From: Prevotella sp. UBA2444
GTDB lineage: Bacteria; Bacteroidota; Bacteroidia; Bacteroidales; Bacteroidaceae
Assembly (NCBI GenBank): GCA_002342665.1
Contig: DDQK01000037.1
Coordinates: forward strand, 61,114 to 125,113
DNA length: 64,000 nucleotides
Direction of reading: 5' to 3'
Positions 50,498 to 59,416 of the stretch are shown here, piece after piece; positions within the stretch are counted from its first letter, which is position 1, and every line of letters starts with the position of its first letter. The translations under genes were made by a program, and so were the position numbers. The notes under the pieces are model-generated. The model had not been told where the DNA came from. It saw only the letters and a program-made list of their open reading frames with translations, and did no database searches.

Positions 50498-50899
50498 ATG
50501 GAAACAACAGGTCAAGTAAACAACAATGTTGAAGAGGCAACAAGACAGTTGCAGTTGCAAAGCCACGTCGATAGCATACAAGAGGCCATCGATGTGATGC
50601 TTCTTCTGGTGCCAGAAGAAGAAGGATTAGATAGCCGTATTCTACGCGCTATGTCTGGACTTGAACATACAAAGCGTTATTTGCAGGAGAAGGAAAAGAA
50701 AATGATTGAAGAGCTGCTGCAAAAACAACTCCATGAAGGAAAGATTAGTTGGCTGGAGTATATCGAGCAGTCAGAACACGGTGAAGAGTTCCGGAAGTAC
50801 TGCGAGAGTAAAGGACTGTCAGAGAATGAGCAGACGGCGCAACAGTTCTTTGATAAGGTTCTGCATGAGGAAGAGCAAGTACACGAAATGAAAATGTGA
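50498..50899 (+). CDS. Small acidic coiled-coil protein
   Basis: 133 residues, highly acidic and helical (METTGQVNNNVEEATRQLQL...). It starts just after the structured region and ends at a strong terminator. No family recognised. Confidence 0.55.
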   Translation: METTGQVNNNVEEATRQLQLQSHVDSIQEAIDVMLLLVPEEEGLDSRILRAMSGLEHTKRYLQEKEKKMIEELLQKQLHEGKISWLEYIEQSEHGEEFRKYCESKGLSENEQTAQQFFDKVLHEEEQVHEMKM

Positions 50900-50937
50900 G
50901 CCATAAATTTAAATACTGCTTAATAATATCATTTCGG

Positions 50938-50975
50938 TCGCCCAGCAGGATTTAATGCCTGTTTGGGCGATTTTT
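50938..50975 (+). terminator. Terminator of the acidic coiled-coil gene
   Basis: TCGCCCA (50938-50944) with inner CAGG pairs with CCTG and TGGGCGA, followed by TTTTT at 50971-50975. Confidence 0.85.
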
Positions 50976-51047
50976 AGTCTTAAATTAGTTAAATCAAGAC
51001 TTTGTTCACGGCAAGTTTAGCAGTTCCCGGTAGATTACCTACCTTTG
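50976..51047 (+). promoter_or_regulatory. 24-bp element motif (copy 4) with -7 box
   Basis: Variant AGTCTTAAATTAGTTAAATC plus AAGA (50976-50999), a 40-bp gap and TACCTTTG (51040-51047). It drives an RNA that runs toward the Wadjet operon's 3' end. Confidence 0.7.
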
Positions 51048-51052
51048 CCACA

Positions 51053-51206
51053 CGTTAAGACGATAGCCCGATTGTCGTTGTTCCAGTGGAGTTCCTGCTT
51101 GGATTACAGTTGAGCAATCCTGTAACGGTTGCGGTTGAACTGCCGCTGTGCTGATGAGGTCAGCGGTACTGGGACAGTCCCCTTCACGGGTTGGAGGGGG
51201 ATTTTA
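51053..51206 (+). ncRNA. Candidate RNA between element motif and defence operon
   Basis: A 150-nt transcript from the copy 4 promoter without a good frame. It can form GCGG/CCGC and CTGA/GTCAG-type hairpins, and ends at TCCCC...GGGGGA followed by TTTT (51178-51205). It is convergent with the defence operon, ending within a few bases of the fifth gene's stop (51208). Confidence 0.55.
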
Positions 51207-51207
51207 G

Positions 51208-51720
51208 TTATATGTTGCGAACATCTTCAACTATTTCATAATGACCTGTTTTCTTAGAACCTACTCTTATTATTAAACCACAAGTTTTCAATTCCTTTAT
51301 TGCACAATTAATTGTAACAACTTTGGAGTGACATTTTTCTGCAATTGTATTGCAATCTATGTTTTCTGTGGAGTCGTACAATACCCAGAATACTTCCTGG
51401 GCTTTTGTGGTAAGTCCTGAAAGCATAATAATATACTTATTGGGTAAACTCATAATTCTTTTCGATAGGTATTCTTTTTTTATCTGACGGAGAGCCGTGA
51501 GTTCTAATTGCTTTCTCTTCTGCTCTTCCATTAGGTCTTTTTTTCGAACAGAAGAAATAGTTCCTTTGAAAGAATTATTCATACACTCAACATCTTTAAT
51601 AACTTGAAAGGAAACTATTTTGTCATCTTCCAACAGTTCCTTGAAAGGTATGGAAGTAATATTGGTAACTACTTCTTTAACAACCTTACCATTATTCAAT
51701 TCTTTTATTAATTCACTCAT
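51208..51720 (-). CDS. Fifth gene of the Wadjet operon, C-terminal winged helix
   Basis: 170 residues. The start (51720) lies inside the end of jetD (8-bp overlap), so it is surely cotranslated. The N-terminal half is charged and helical, with basic residues around 60-90. The C-terminal 70 residues look like a winged helix (LTTKAQEVFWVLYDSTENID, CNTIAEKCHSKVVTINCAIK, ELKTCGLIIR). No such gene belongs to standard Wadjet. It may bind DNA, regulate the operon, or act as a fifth subunit. Confidence 0.65.
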   Translation of the reverse strand: MSELIKELNNGKVVKEVVTNITSIPFKELLEDDKIVSFQVIKDVECMNNSFKGTISSVRKKDLMEEQKRKQLELTALRQIKKEYLSKRIMSLPNKYIIMLSGLTTKAQEVFWVLYDSTENIDCNTIAEKCHSKVVTINCAIKELKTCGLIIRVGSKKTGHYEIVEDVRNI

Positions 51721-52618
51721 TTTTTCCTTCCTTCTGTCGTTCTAATCCTTCCTGATCATAGCAATGCTTATGCCTTTTTATTAAATCAATAAGGTCTTGT
51801 ACATCTGTAAGAGGGGATGTAATATCCTTATACTTCTTGTACTGACGGTCAAACCTCTTTCTTGATCCCTTGATTATCAGTTGTTCAATATTCTCAGGTA
51901 TGAGAAAGGAAGACCTTGCGCCTAAATAGTTATAGTATTCTGTGTGAAACACATTTATCCCTGCCAAATCGTAGTCCCCGTAATGGATATATTTATTTGG
52001 AACGGACATCAGCCAGTTTCTCAAATCCGAAGAAGAGTTTTCCTGCGGATATCGGGATACAAACAGTATCTTTTGACTTTTTGTGTTCACAACCTTTGAA
52101 ACCGCATTTTCAAATAGACATTTCTGTTTCCTTATGTATCTGAAATTCTCGGGATTCTCAACACCTATTATCACCACGTCTTCAGGAATGGAAAAAAGTT
52201 TCCAGTCGGCTATGAAGGTAAATGTCCCTTCTGAAGGACAGATTTGGATTTGATCATCTCCTATTCTTGCAGGAATATCTGTATAAGAGTTCACAAGGAA
52301 GCCCTCAAAAGACCTCTTGCGCTTGATTTTGGAATCACCTGTATAGGAAGCCATGTCAGATCTTGTCAGATTGTCCCCTTTTTCGTACAAGGCCAACAGT
52401 TTAGACAGGTCCCGGAATGATTCGTCAATATTCACGAGGTCGAGCTTAAACGCTTCAACATCCCTGACCTGATAATAGATAAATTGTCCACGATAAGAGG
52501 TCTTAAGATGACCACGCTGATATAGCTCCTCAGATAATTTTCCGAGATCTTTGGAATATACTTTCTCTTCTTTTTCCAAGAGGATCAAAGCATTAATCAA
52601 CTTTTTGCTGTATCTCAT
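51713..52618 (-). CDS. jetD: JetD-like TOPRIM nuclease of a Wadjet system
   Basis: 301 residues, shorter than many JetD proteins. The TOPRIM site is complete: GVEN (E154), GDYDLAG (D215 and D217) and a distal YDQEGL at about 287-292. The N-terminal 120 residues would be the winged-helix arm. JetD nicks or cuts the DNA that the SMC part has loop-extruded. Its ATG follows a copy of the 32-bp repeat, which also carries the jetC stop. Confidence 0.8.
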   Translation of the reverse strand: MRYSKKLINALILLEKEEKVYSKDLGKLSEELYQRGHLKTSYRGQFIYYQVRDVEAFKLDLVNIDESFRDLSKLLALYEKGDNLTRSDMASYTGDSKIKRKRSFEGFLVNSYTDIPARIGDDQIQICPSEGTFTFIADWKLFSIPEDVVIIGVENPENFRYIRKQKCLFENAVSKVVNTKSQKILFVSRYPQENSSSDLRNWLMSVPNKYIHYGDYDLAGINVFHTEYYNYLGARSSFLIPENIEQLIIKGSRKRFDRQYKKYKDITSPLTDVQDLIDLIKRHKHCYDQEGLERQKEGKNE

Positions 52619-52650
52619 ATTTATTCTATATTTTTTTTATAGATTAAATT
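52619..52650 (-). repeat. Perfect 32-bp repeat, copy 1 (before jetD)
   Basis: Plus strand ATTTATTCTATATTTTTTTT then ATAGATTAAATT. It has a dyad CTATA-A7-TATAG on the minus strand, lies against the jetD ATG and contains the jetC stop codon. Identical copies are at 56856-56887 and 58161-58192. Confidence 0.9.
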
Positions 52651-55600
52651 CCTGTCTCTCTGTCAGCATCTGAATACGGGTCCTGAAACCGTCATCCTTG
52701 AACAACTCATAGTTTCTCTTGAAAGAGATTGGATCCAATGTAACAGGCGACCCCAGTATTAAATAGATGCCCCTGTCCATACAGAATTCGAGAATATCCC
52801 TTATGTACTCGGGTGGCACTGTTTCAGATTCGTCCAATATGCAATGCAGCCAGAAACTATCTTCTTTTTTAAGGAACTTATTCTTACTTATACTGATTAG
52901 CATAATGTTCAATAGCATCTTGATCATAAGACCGGTTCCATTGCTACCTATCGTCTTGGGTAATCCGCGCATCCAGTTATATGTTTGTCCGTTCTCCGTA
53001 ATTCTGAACTCAATGGAAAACATATCTTCCAGAGTGAACTCCTCGCGCTCGTTTTCTCCTGGTTTGAACAGGATATTTACGAAATTTGACAGCAGCTCGT
53101 GCATCTCTGTTCTGACTTTTTCATATTCAGACTGTGTGACCCATAATGAGACTCCCGGCAGGATGCCGTCATTATCTTCGACAAACTTGCTTATTGACAA
53201 CAGACAGTCATACAACTCATCCCTTATGTCAGCCCTGCGAAGCCTAATTTCCTGTATCACAGACGGTAGCTTTGCAGAACGGAACTCCCTGTCAATCTCG
53301 GATATGATACCTTCAATAGTCGCCTTCTTCTTCAGGAGGTTATCAACCGACATCCTGATTCCCTGAAGAGTCTTTATATAGACTCCATTCTGTCCTATGC
53401 TATATTCATCTATGGTGCCTGTGTTAATGATCTCATCCAAGGATTTGGCGTATCTAAGATAATCCTCATCAAGTGTCAGACTCTGGGGAAGATTGAAAAT
53501 ATTAGCCTTGAAGAATCCGTTGAACTTGCTGATCATCTTCTTCAATTCACTAAGGTTTGTTATTTTGGCATCTGACAAATCACGATAGTCCTTTATCAAG
53601 TCTCCTACGGATGAAGTGTTTTCCTGGGACTCAATATGACCATCAGCGATAAAAGCGCCGGTATAAACAGACTTCCTGCTGTTGTAATCTGCAAGATCTT
53701 CATTGATTTGTTTTATCCTCTCGCTACAGTCGGTAACTATTGAGTTCGCATTGTCTAACCCTGACTGCTTCTTGTCAATAAGTTCTTTCTGTAACTTGTC
53801 ATAGTTGCTCAGGGTGAATTCCAGATTCTTTTTCTCCAGAACAAAATCCTGTTCCTGATCAAGATACTCTTTCTTGTCTTCCTTGTATTTCTCAACGGTG
53901 ATTTTCTGCCCGTTGAGGGTGTCGAGCTTTTGCCCTAAGGACTTTGCTTCGTTTTCCAGGACACTGATACGGTTGGTGTCAACACCCTTGCCTGCCAATT
54001 CCTCTTGCTTCTGCTCTTCATATAAGGCAACCTGACGGTCATACTTATTCTTCTCAGCGTCTTTCTCCTGATTACGTTTGTTGAGAAAATCATTGAAGGC
54101 AGCAATAATCTTACCGACAGCATCCTCAAACGCAGCCCTTATAGTTTTGATGGATTCTTCCTTGTCTTTGGTCAGCTGAGACAGTTCCTGGTTCTTGGAC
54201 TTGATTTCGGCATTCTTTCCCTTTTCCTTCTCATGCAGTTCGTTAAGCTGGTGCTCCTTCTCGGTCTTCGCCTTTTCCTGAAGTTCACTGATAGCCTCTC
54301 TGATTCTCAGAATTTTGTTAGAACGGGTGGTGTTATCCAACTCCAGCTTGGCAATCCGCTCGCGAATAGATGATAATCTCTTTGCATATGCCTCGTTATT
54401 GTTCTTGATAAGCTCTTCCTTTTCAATGGCTTTCTCGCGAGTATTCTGACGAAGCTCTTCTACTCTGGAGCTAATGTTCGCCTTCTCTTTCTCGTAATCC
54501 TCTGGTGAGAACGGCTGCCCTTCTATATTGTTTACAGAAAGCCGTATGCTATAAAAACTGTCATCAGGAACATCAGAAATGTGTTCCGGGTGCAAGTCTG
54601 TACGATAGAGGACGTTATTGTCTATGACCTTACCGATGTTTGACTGCCATCCCTCTTTCTCCTGCTGCAACCAGGAGTAGAGGGAGTCGCTGTACCGTGA
54701 AAGGACATTTTCTATCTCTTGCAGTCGATTCCCAAATTTCTCTATTTCCTTGTCGTTTTTCTCTTTGGTGGCAAGATATTCAGAATTAATACGTTGTTCT
54801 ATGGCAAGCCCCTCATCCTTGGTGGTCTTGTGCTTTTCTCTTTCAAGGGTTATTTCTGCAGTTGTTTGGGCAATATCTTTCTCCAGGCCGGATATCTCGT
54901 CTTTTCTGTACTGTATATCCTTGGCATAGAACTCGGTAGCTTCAACTCTGGCAATAGACTTGGAGATTTCAAGCAGTTCATCCTGAAGGTTCTTAAGACT
55001 TTCATTGACAAGGGACGACTGTTCAATAAAGATAGTGTCTGTCTTCTTCAGCGCAGAATCCCTTGTCTTTTCTGATTCAGCTTTGCCTTCCTCCAATTGC
55101 CTGCGCCTTTCATCTATGGCCTTGTTGATCTCATCTATGATCTTCTGATAGCTTTCCTTTAGGTCAAGGATCATCGACTTGTATCTGTCTTCTATAGTCA
55201 GATTGTCATTTCTGAGTTTCTGAAGCAGCTCCTCCTTGGTTTTCAGGTCTACCGTTACAGCGGGGATAGTGGCGACATCGGTAATGATCTCGTCAATATT
55301 TGCATATTTAACCTTCAAGAAACCGATTTTCTTAAGTTTCTCCTCAATGACGGCAATCTTCCCGGAAGCCTCTTTCTTTTTGTTGTCAAAAGATTGCCTG
55401 ATTTTCTTAATATCTTCGATAAATTGTGATGCCAGTGCAGAGTTCTTCTGCTTTTCCTTATCCAGCTCAGGCAGCATCTTCATTGAATTGTCAACGGCAT
55501 ACTGAAGGCGGCAGAGGGTGGAATGTATCTGTTTTATCTTTTCCAGATAGGAGTAATTGAGGTCGATTATCTCCCTGGCCTGCTGCTGGGTCTTGTTCTC

Positions 55601-56305
55601 ACCCTTGGGAGAAACCTTATACCACAGTCGCAGGTCTTCGGAAATATTAAGATAGTCCTGCAGGCGACTTCGCAGCTGTACGAGGTTTATGGAAGGATTG
55701 TTGTCGGGCAGGGAACATACGATGTTTGTTTTCAAGCCGTCGTGGGAGAACCCCGAATGCAGGAACACGTTCTTCAGGGATTTGAGAAGATTGTCATAGC
55801 CCTTGCTCTTTGCCAGCATGTACCGGGCATACTTATGGTCACGGTGGCATCCCCAAAGTATCTCATTGTAGTCCTTGATGTTGATAACGAGGTCACGGTC
55901 TATATGCTGTGGGATATTCTTGGTTATCTCACTCCATGAAGAGGCGACCATGCGTGTTACAGGGTCAACTATCCATTCCTTCCTGTAAGGGGAATCCACA
56001 AAAGCGTACTGGATCCTGTTCTCATAGTTTGTCAGAATGACACAAAAGGCACCATCGTCTTTCTTCACCTCATAGACAATATGAGAGTCAGCACTGGCGA
56101 AATAATACTGGATGAACGTCTTCTGACTATTCAGGTCGATGCCGAGATTCCGCTGGTCAGCAGTAAAGAAATACAATATCGCCCTCTCTACCGAAGTTTT
56201 TCCGGCGCCGGAATATCCGCTCAGATGGATATTCCCGTCAAGTTCCAACTCCTCATACCTCATGGATGCTGAGTTGATAAATATTATTTTATTCAAATGT
56301 TTCAT
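52637..56305 (-). CDS. jetC: JetC-like SMC ATPase of a Wadjet system
   Basis: 1222 residues with MukB/SMC design: Walker A GYSGAGKTS (30-38), long coiled coils (about 270-950) with a hinge-like break near 590-620, a signature-like GSNGTG near 1120 and Walker B LHCILDESE (1153-1161). Family members extrude DNA loops using ATP and hand small closed circles to JetD for cleavage. It overlaps jetB by 17 bp. It could instead be an MksB-type protein, which is the same superfamily. Confidence 0.85.
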   Translation of the reverse strand: MKHLNKIIFINSASMRYEELELDGNIHLSGYSGAGKTSVERAILYFFTADQRNLGIDLNSQKTFIQYYFASADSHIVYEVKKDDGAFCVILTNYENRIQYAFVDSPYRKEWIVDPVTRMVASSWSEITKNIPQHIDRDLVINIKDYNEILWGCHRDHKYARYMLAKSKGYDNLLKSLKNVFLHSGFSHDGLKTNIVCSLPDNNPSINLVQLRSRLQDYLNISEDLRLWYKVSPKGENKTQQQAREIIDLNYSYLEKIKQIHSTLCRLQYAVDNSMKMLPELDKEKQKNSALASQFIEDIKKIRQSFDNKKKEASGKIAVIEEKLKKIGFLKVKYANIDEIITDVATIPAVTVDLKTKEELLQKLRNDNLTIEDRYKSMILDLKESYQKIIDEINKAIDERRRQLEEGKAESEKTRDSALKKTDTIFIEQSSLVNESLKNLQDELLEISKSIARVEATEFYAKDIQYRKDEISGLEKDIAQTTAEITLEREKHKTTKDEGLAIEQRINSEYLATKEKNDKEIEKFGNRLQEIENVLSRYSDSLYSWLQQEKEGWQSNIGKVIDNNVLYRTDLHPEHISDVPDDSFYSIRLSVNNIEGQPFSPEDYEKEKANISSRVEELRQNTREKAIEKEELIKNNNEAYAKRLSSIRERIAKLELDNTTRSNKILRIREAISELQEKAKTEKEHQLNELHEKEKGKNAEIKSKNQELSQLTKDKEESIKTIRAAFEDAVGKIIAAFNDFLNKRNQEKDAEKNKYDRQVALYEEQKQEELAGKGVDTNRISVLENEAKSLGQKLDTLNGQKITVEKYKEDKKEYLDQEQDFVLEKKNLEFTLSNYDKLQKELIDKKQSGLDNANSIVTDCSERIKQINEDLADYNSRKSVYTGAFIADGHIESQENTSSVGDLIKDYRDLSDAKITNLSELKKMISKFNGFFKANIFNLPQSLTLDEDYLRYAKSLDEIINTGTIDEYSIGQNGVYIKTLQGIRMSVDNLLKKKATIEGIISEIDREFRSAKLPSVIQEIRLRRADIRDELYDCLLSISKFVEDNDGILPGVSLWVTQSEYEKVRTEMHELLSNFVNILFKPGENEREEFTLEDMFSIEFRITENGQTYNWMRGLPKTIGSNGTGLMIKMLLNIMLISISKNKFLKKEDSFWLHCILDESETVPPEYIRDILEFCMDRGIYLILGSPVTLDPISFKRNYELFKDDGFRTRIQMLTERQEFNL

Positions 56306-56855
56306 CGTCTTGTCCTTCGTTATAGATGATTGTGTTATTGAAAATGTCTTCTATATAGTTGAAGGCAGAGGTAACAAAATACGTCTCTGCTTCATCATCA
56401 GGTTTCCTTTCTATAAAGCCGTCCTGCCTCAATAATGCCAGGATGTCACTTACAATCTCCTTGTAGTTCTCTTTTTTGGAGAACTCCCGTACCTTCAAAA
56501 GTAAATCTGGGTCTTCTGCTATTGCTTCCAGAAAAGCCGTCTTACGGAAGTCAAGACCAACGAAGAAATCTTCCCGCCATGCCTTAAGGATATTACACAA
56601 CACAAGGTATTTCTTCAGACCGTTCAGGCTGTTATCTGTGTTCTCTGCTGTTACCTCACGGCAGAATTGATAATAGTCCCGCCCGTGATCAAGGGTGTAA
56701 CCGATCTCCGCAAAGAACGACTTGTATTCAGCCTCATTCTCCACGAGGCTATTATACAACTGCCTTTGCTGATACTCCTGTGAATTTGCAGAGATAAACT
56801 TTCCCTTGGAAAGTCTGTCCCATATTTCCTTTTTGAATAATGAGTTCTGTTTCAT
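56289..56855 (-). CDS. jetB: JetB-like (MukE/MksE-type) subunit
   Basis: 188 residues, two winged-helix-like segments (VREFSKKENYKEIVSDILAL, LRQDGFIERKPDDEAETYFV), matching the place and size of MukE/JetB. It would bind the kleisin JetA and DNA. The start directly follows a 32-bp repeat, and the stop overlaps jetC. Assignment rests on operon position and fold pattern. Confidence 0.65.
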   Translation of the reverse strand: MKQNSLFKKEIWDRLSKGKFISANSQEYQQRQLYNSLVENEAEYKSFFAEIGYTLDHGRDYYQFCREVTAENTDNSLNGLKKYLVLCNILKAWREDFFVGLDFRKTAFLEAIAEDPDLLLKVREFSKKENYKEIVSDILALLRQDGFIERKPDDEAETYFVTSAFNYIEDIFNNTIIYNEGQDDETFE

Positions 56856-56887
56856 ATTTATTCTATATTTTTTTTATAGATTAAATT
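56856..56887 (-). repeat. Perfect 32-bp repeat, copy 2 (before jetB)
   Basis: Identical to 52619-52650. It lies directly between the jetA stop (56886-56888) and the jetB ATG. Confidence 0.9.
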
Positions 56888-58076
56888 ACTTAGCATAAAC
56901 GAGTGGGTAACGTATGCCATTCTGTATCTGATACCCATTGAATTTGCATTCTTGGATATGTGCCTCAGTCACCATGCAGAATAGGGTAAGGTTCTCTTCC
57001 CAGGTGCCATGCTCAGATAGCCGATGGTCATTTATGTAGGTCATGAGATCGCCTGATGTTCCTTTGAACTTGTTCCAGACGGCACCGATATCAATGAATC
57101 TGACTTCTTTCTTAGCAGGAGTCATATCTTCTTCCGTCAAAGGCTCGGAAAGCGGCCGTTTTCGTGCCGAAAGTCCATTGGATGTCAATAAGGCCTTCAG
57201 CTTCTCAGGAGGAAAGTCGTTGACTACGGAGTTGACGGAAACCTTATATGACTGGGGATATGGCTTGTTAAGCCACAACGGGGAGGATGCTCTTAGCCGT
57301 TCCACAATGTCGGTCTCACCCTCCAATACCCGGAGGTCGTAAAGCTCCTTCAGTTTTCTCAGTTTCTTGTTCGTGATAATCATCTCACGGAACTGGGTGA
57401 GATACTGCAAGGCATCCTGAGTGATGTCACTTAGCCAGTTATGACAGGAAATAAGAGTGTTGGAAACATCAGACTTCAGCTTCTTTGTCTTCTCATCGCA
57501 CGTGACATCGAAGAACATCGTCTCAGTATTAAGCATCTTCTCGCATTTCTCGATAATGCCGTAGATGGTGTCACCCTGCTCTTTGAATTTCTCCAGCAGT
57601 TTGATCTTCTTTTCCAGGTTAGGCTCTTGTTTATAGACCTCACGTATCTCATGTTTGAGAATGGTAACCTGTTTCATGGACTGGAGGGCTACGTGTCCGA
57701 GAACTTTCTGGACATCACGAAGGTAATGCTGCTTCTTCTTGTCATTTTTCTCTGTTTGGAAATTCTGGATAGCGACATATAGCTGATCAACACTGTCTTG
57801 GACGGCACCAACAGATATACGGTTGACTGCCTGACTGTCAAGAAAATACTCCAGATGCGGACTCTCAATGGCAACATATCCGTTATCCTCAGAGAGGACA
57901 CCGTAGTTGATAAGGAGATCTGCAATGCCACTTTGATATTCCGGCAATGCCGTCAAATCCTCAATCTTTATCTCACGAAGAACCCCATTGCTAAAGATCT
58001 TTGATAGAAGGCTGCTGCCTTCATTCAGGACTTTTAGCTGGTGGGAAAGATTCTGCCATGTTAGTCGTTGTTCCAT
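56886..58076 (-). CDS. jetA: JetA-like (MukF/MksF-type kleisin) subunit
   Basis: 396 residues: N-terminal winged-helix part (ALPEYQSGIADLLINYGVLS), helical middle (about 85-260) and C-terminal winged-helix-like end (SEHGTWEENLTLFCMVTEAH). This is the shape of kleisins of the MukF/JetA group that bridge the SMC heads. First gene of the operon; translated from a promoter at 58131. Sequence similarity to known JetA is not obvious by eye, so the call leans on gene order. Confidence 0.65.
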   Translation of the reverse strand: MEQRLTWQNLSHQLKVLNEGSSLLSKIFSNGVLREIKIEDLTALPEYQSGIADLLINYGVLSEDNGYVAIESPHLEYFLDSQAVNRISVGAVQDSVDQLYVAIQNFQTEKNDKKKQHYLRDVQKVLGHVALQSMKQVTILKHEIREVYKQEPNLEKKIKLLEKFKEQGDTIYGIIEKCEKMLNTETMFFDVTCDEKTKKLKSDVSNTLISCHNWLSDITQDALQYLTQFREMIITNKKLRKLKELYDLRVLEGETDIVERLRASSPLWLNKPYPQSYKVSVNSVVNDFPPEKLKALLTSNGLSARKRPLSEPLTEEDMTPAKKEVRFIDIGAVWNKFKGTSGDLMTYINDHRLSEHGTWEENLTLFCMVTEAHIQECKFNGYQIQNGIRYPLVYAK

Positions 58077-58130
58077 ATCGTCACTCTTACTATTATTATC
58101 TTTATTATGTCATCTTATGATATGATTTTG

Positions 58131-58192
58131 CAAAGATAAATAAATAAAATGAGAAAAGCAATTTATTCTATATTTTTTTTATAGATTAAATT
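58131..58192 (-). promoter_or_regulatory. Wadjet operon promoter with 32-bp repeat, copy 3
   Basis: -7 TATCTTTG (58131-58138, minus). The third perfect repeat copy lies at 58161-58192, just upstream of where the -33 box should be; the -33 sequence itself is poor. The location is fitting for an activator or repressor site. The rest of 58077-58311 holds no gene. Confidence 0.65.
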
Positions 58193-58311
58193 CGATTTTG
58201 TCATTTAGGCTCTCTGCTATTGTACATCTTTTAATTCCTGTCATATACTTTGTTTGATTTAGTTAGTTTTCATCCTATAGTTGTTTTGCTACAATTTCCT
58301 TTTCAAGGTCT

Positions 58312-58644
58312 TTATAGCACCTCGTCAATATTCTTTCTTACCTTCTTCTTTATGATTATTTCACCATATTTGCTCTCATAGGCCCTTATGCCATCTCTTA
58401 AGTATTTCTCAACCACCTCGCGTATAGTAAAACCTTCCTTCTCGGCAATGGCCTTAACTTTCTCGACAAGTTCACAGTTGCACACAACGGTGAATCTCTC
58501 CCAACTCGTATCAGGTGTTGTGACACGTGAGTTGGCAAACTCCTTCTTTTCTCTTTTCTGGGGTACTGCTTGTCCAGTACTCTCCAGCAGCGCATCCTGA
58601 AGGTTCAGGTCTTTGGCTGCATTTTTAAATTCTTTCTTTGCCAT
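58312..58644 (-). CDS. Ribbon-helix-helix-type partner of ParA
   Basis: ATG at 58644 has a rare clear Shine-Dalgarno (AGGAG, 8 bases upstream) and gives 110 residues. The C-terminal half (FTVVCNCELVEKVKAIAEKE, then GFTIREVVEKYLRDGI) looks like a ribbon-helix-helix DNA-binding domain, as in DUF3408-like partners of ParA. It would bind the centromere and stimulate ParA. It overlaps the parA end. Confidence 0.65.
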   Translation of the reverse strand: MAKKEFKNAAKDLNLQDALLESTGQAVPQKREKKEFANSRVTTPDTSWERFTVVCNCELVEKVKAIAEKEGFTIREVVEKYLRDGIRAYESKYGEIIIKKKVRKNIDEVL

Positions 58645-58654
58645 CTTATTACTC

Positions 58655-59338
58655 CTATTTATTGTCATACATCTTCATTAACGGATTTAAAAGTGGTGTC
58701 AAGGCATTCTTGATAATCATCTTCTTTTCATATGTAAGGCGCTCCAAGGTAGAATAACTATTCATTTGGGCACTGTACTTGATATCTGCCCCTACAAGTC
58801 CCAGTTTCTTGTGGAGTTGTTCCATGGCATCTTCTTTAGCCTTTCGTACTTCTCCGCGCTTCCAAAACCTGGTAGAGACTTTGTTCGGTACAAATAGCAT
58901 ATCCATCTTTTTGAAATGCTTCTTTATAAGCTTCGCAAAAAGTATTGTTGCATCTACGCTGTCGTCATTTAGTTCGAACGGAACAATGGCTACGTCTGCA
59001 GCCGCAAAGATGAGATTGAGCGCGGGATCGCTGATATTGCCAGGACAGTCAATCAGTACGGTACATGGTAGATTTTGTATTCGTTCTACCATTTTTTCTA
59101 CGGCCTCCATGTCCGATGTGTTGAGAAACAGACAGTCCCATGGGGTATTAGCGGTTGGCCGTGCTTCAAGATCTCTTGCACGATGGCGAGAAAGCGACTG
59201 CTGTACGTCGGCATCAAGTACAATAACAGGGATGTTGTGCTGAACAAACAGAGTGGCGGCTGTGGCGCAAATCTGTGTCTTTCCAACACCACCTTTTTGA
59301 TTGGTCGTTAAGATAATTTGATTTTTCTTTGTTCTCAT
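58655..59338 (-). CDS. parA: ParA-family partition ATPase
   Basis: 227 residues, deviant Walker A KGGVGKT (15-21), Walker A' DADVQ (43-47) and CPGNIS near residue 99 where Walker B lies. ParA ATPases move plasmid copies along the nucleoid. Its small size and the adjacent small RHH protein fit a type Ib-like partition system. Confidence 0.85.
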   Translation of the reverse strand: MRTKKNQIILTTNQKGGVGKTQICATAATLFVQHNIPVIVLDADVQQSLSRHRARDLEARPTANTPWDCLFLNTSDMEAVEKMVERIQNLPCTVLIDCPGNISDPALNLIFAAADVAIVPFELNDDSVDATILFAKLIKKHFKKMDMLFVPNKVSTRFWKRGEVRKAKEDAMEQLHKKLGLVGADIKYSAQMNSYSTLERLTYEKKMIIKNALTPLLNPLMKMYDNK

Positions 59339-59345
59339 ATGCGTT

Positions 59346-59367
59346 ATGTTTAAATGTTTTAATGTTT
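59346..59367. repeat. ATGTTT tandem repeats, candidate centromere
   Basis: ATGTTT at 59346, 59354 and 59362, one every 8 bp, directly upstream of parA. Short direct repeats ahead of par genes are the usual binding sites of RHH partition proteins, which also repress the operon. Confidence 0.5.
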
Positions 59368-59416
59368 ACTTGTGGACATCGTATTTATATTGATGTAAGT
59401 CTCATACGTTCGTACA

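Noticed and set aside
51053..51206. Hammerhead core CTGATGAG in the RNA before the Wadjet operon
   Set aside because: No GAAA box and no stem arrangement fits; CTGA pairs locally with GTCAG as a plain hairpin.
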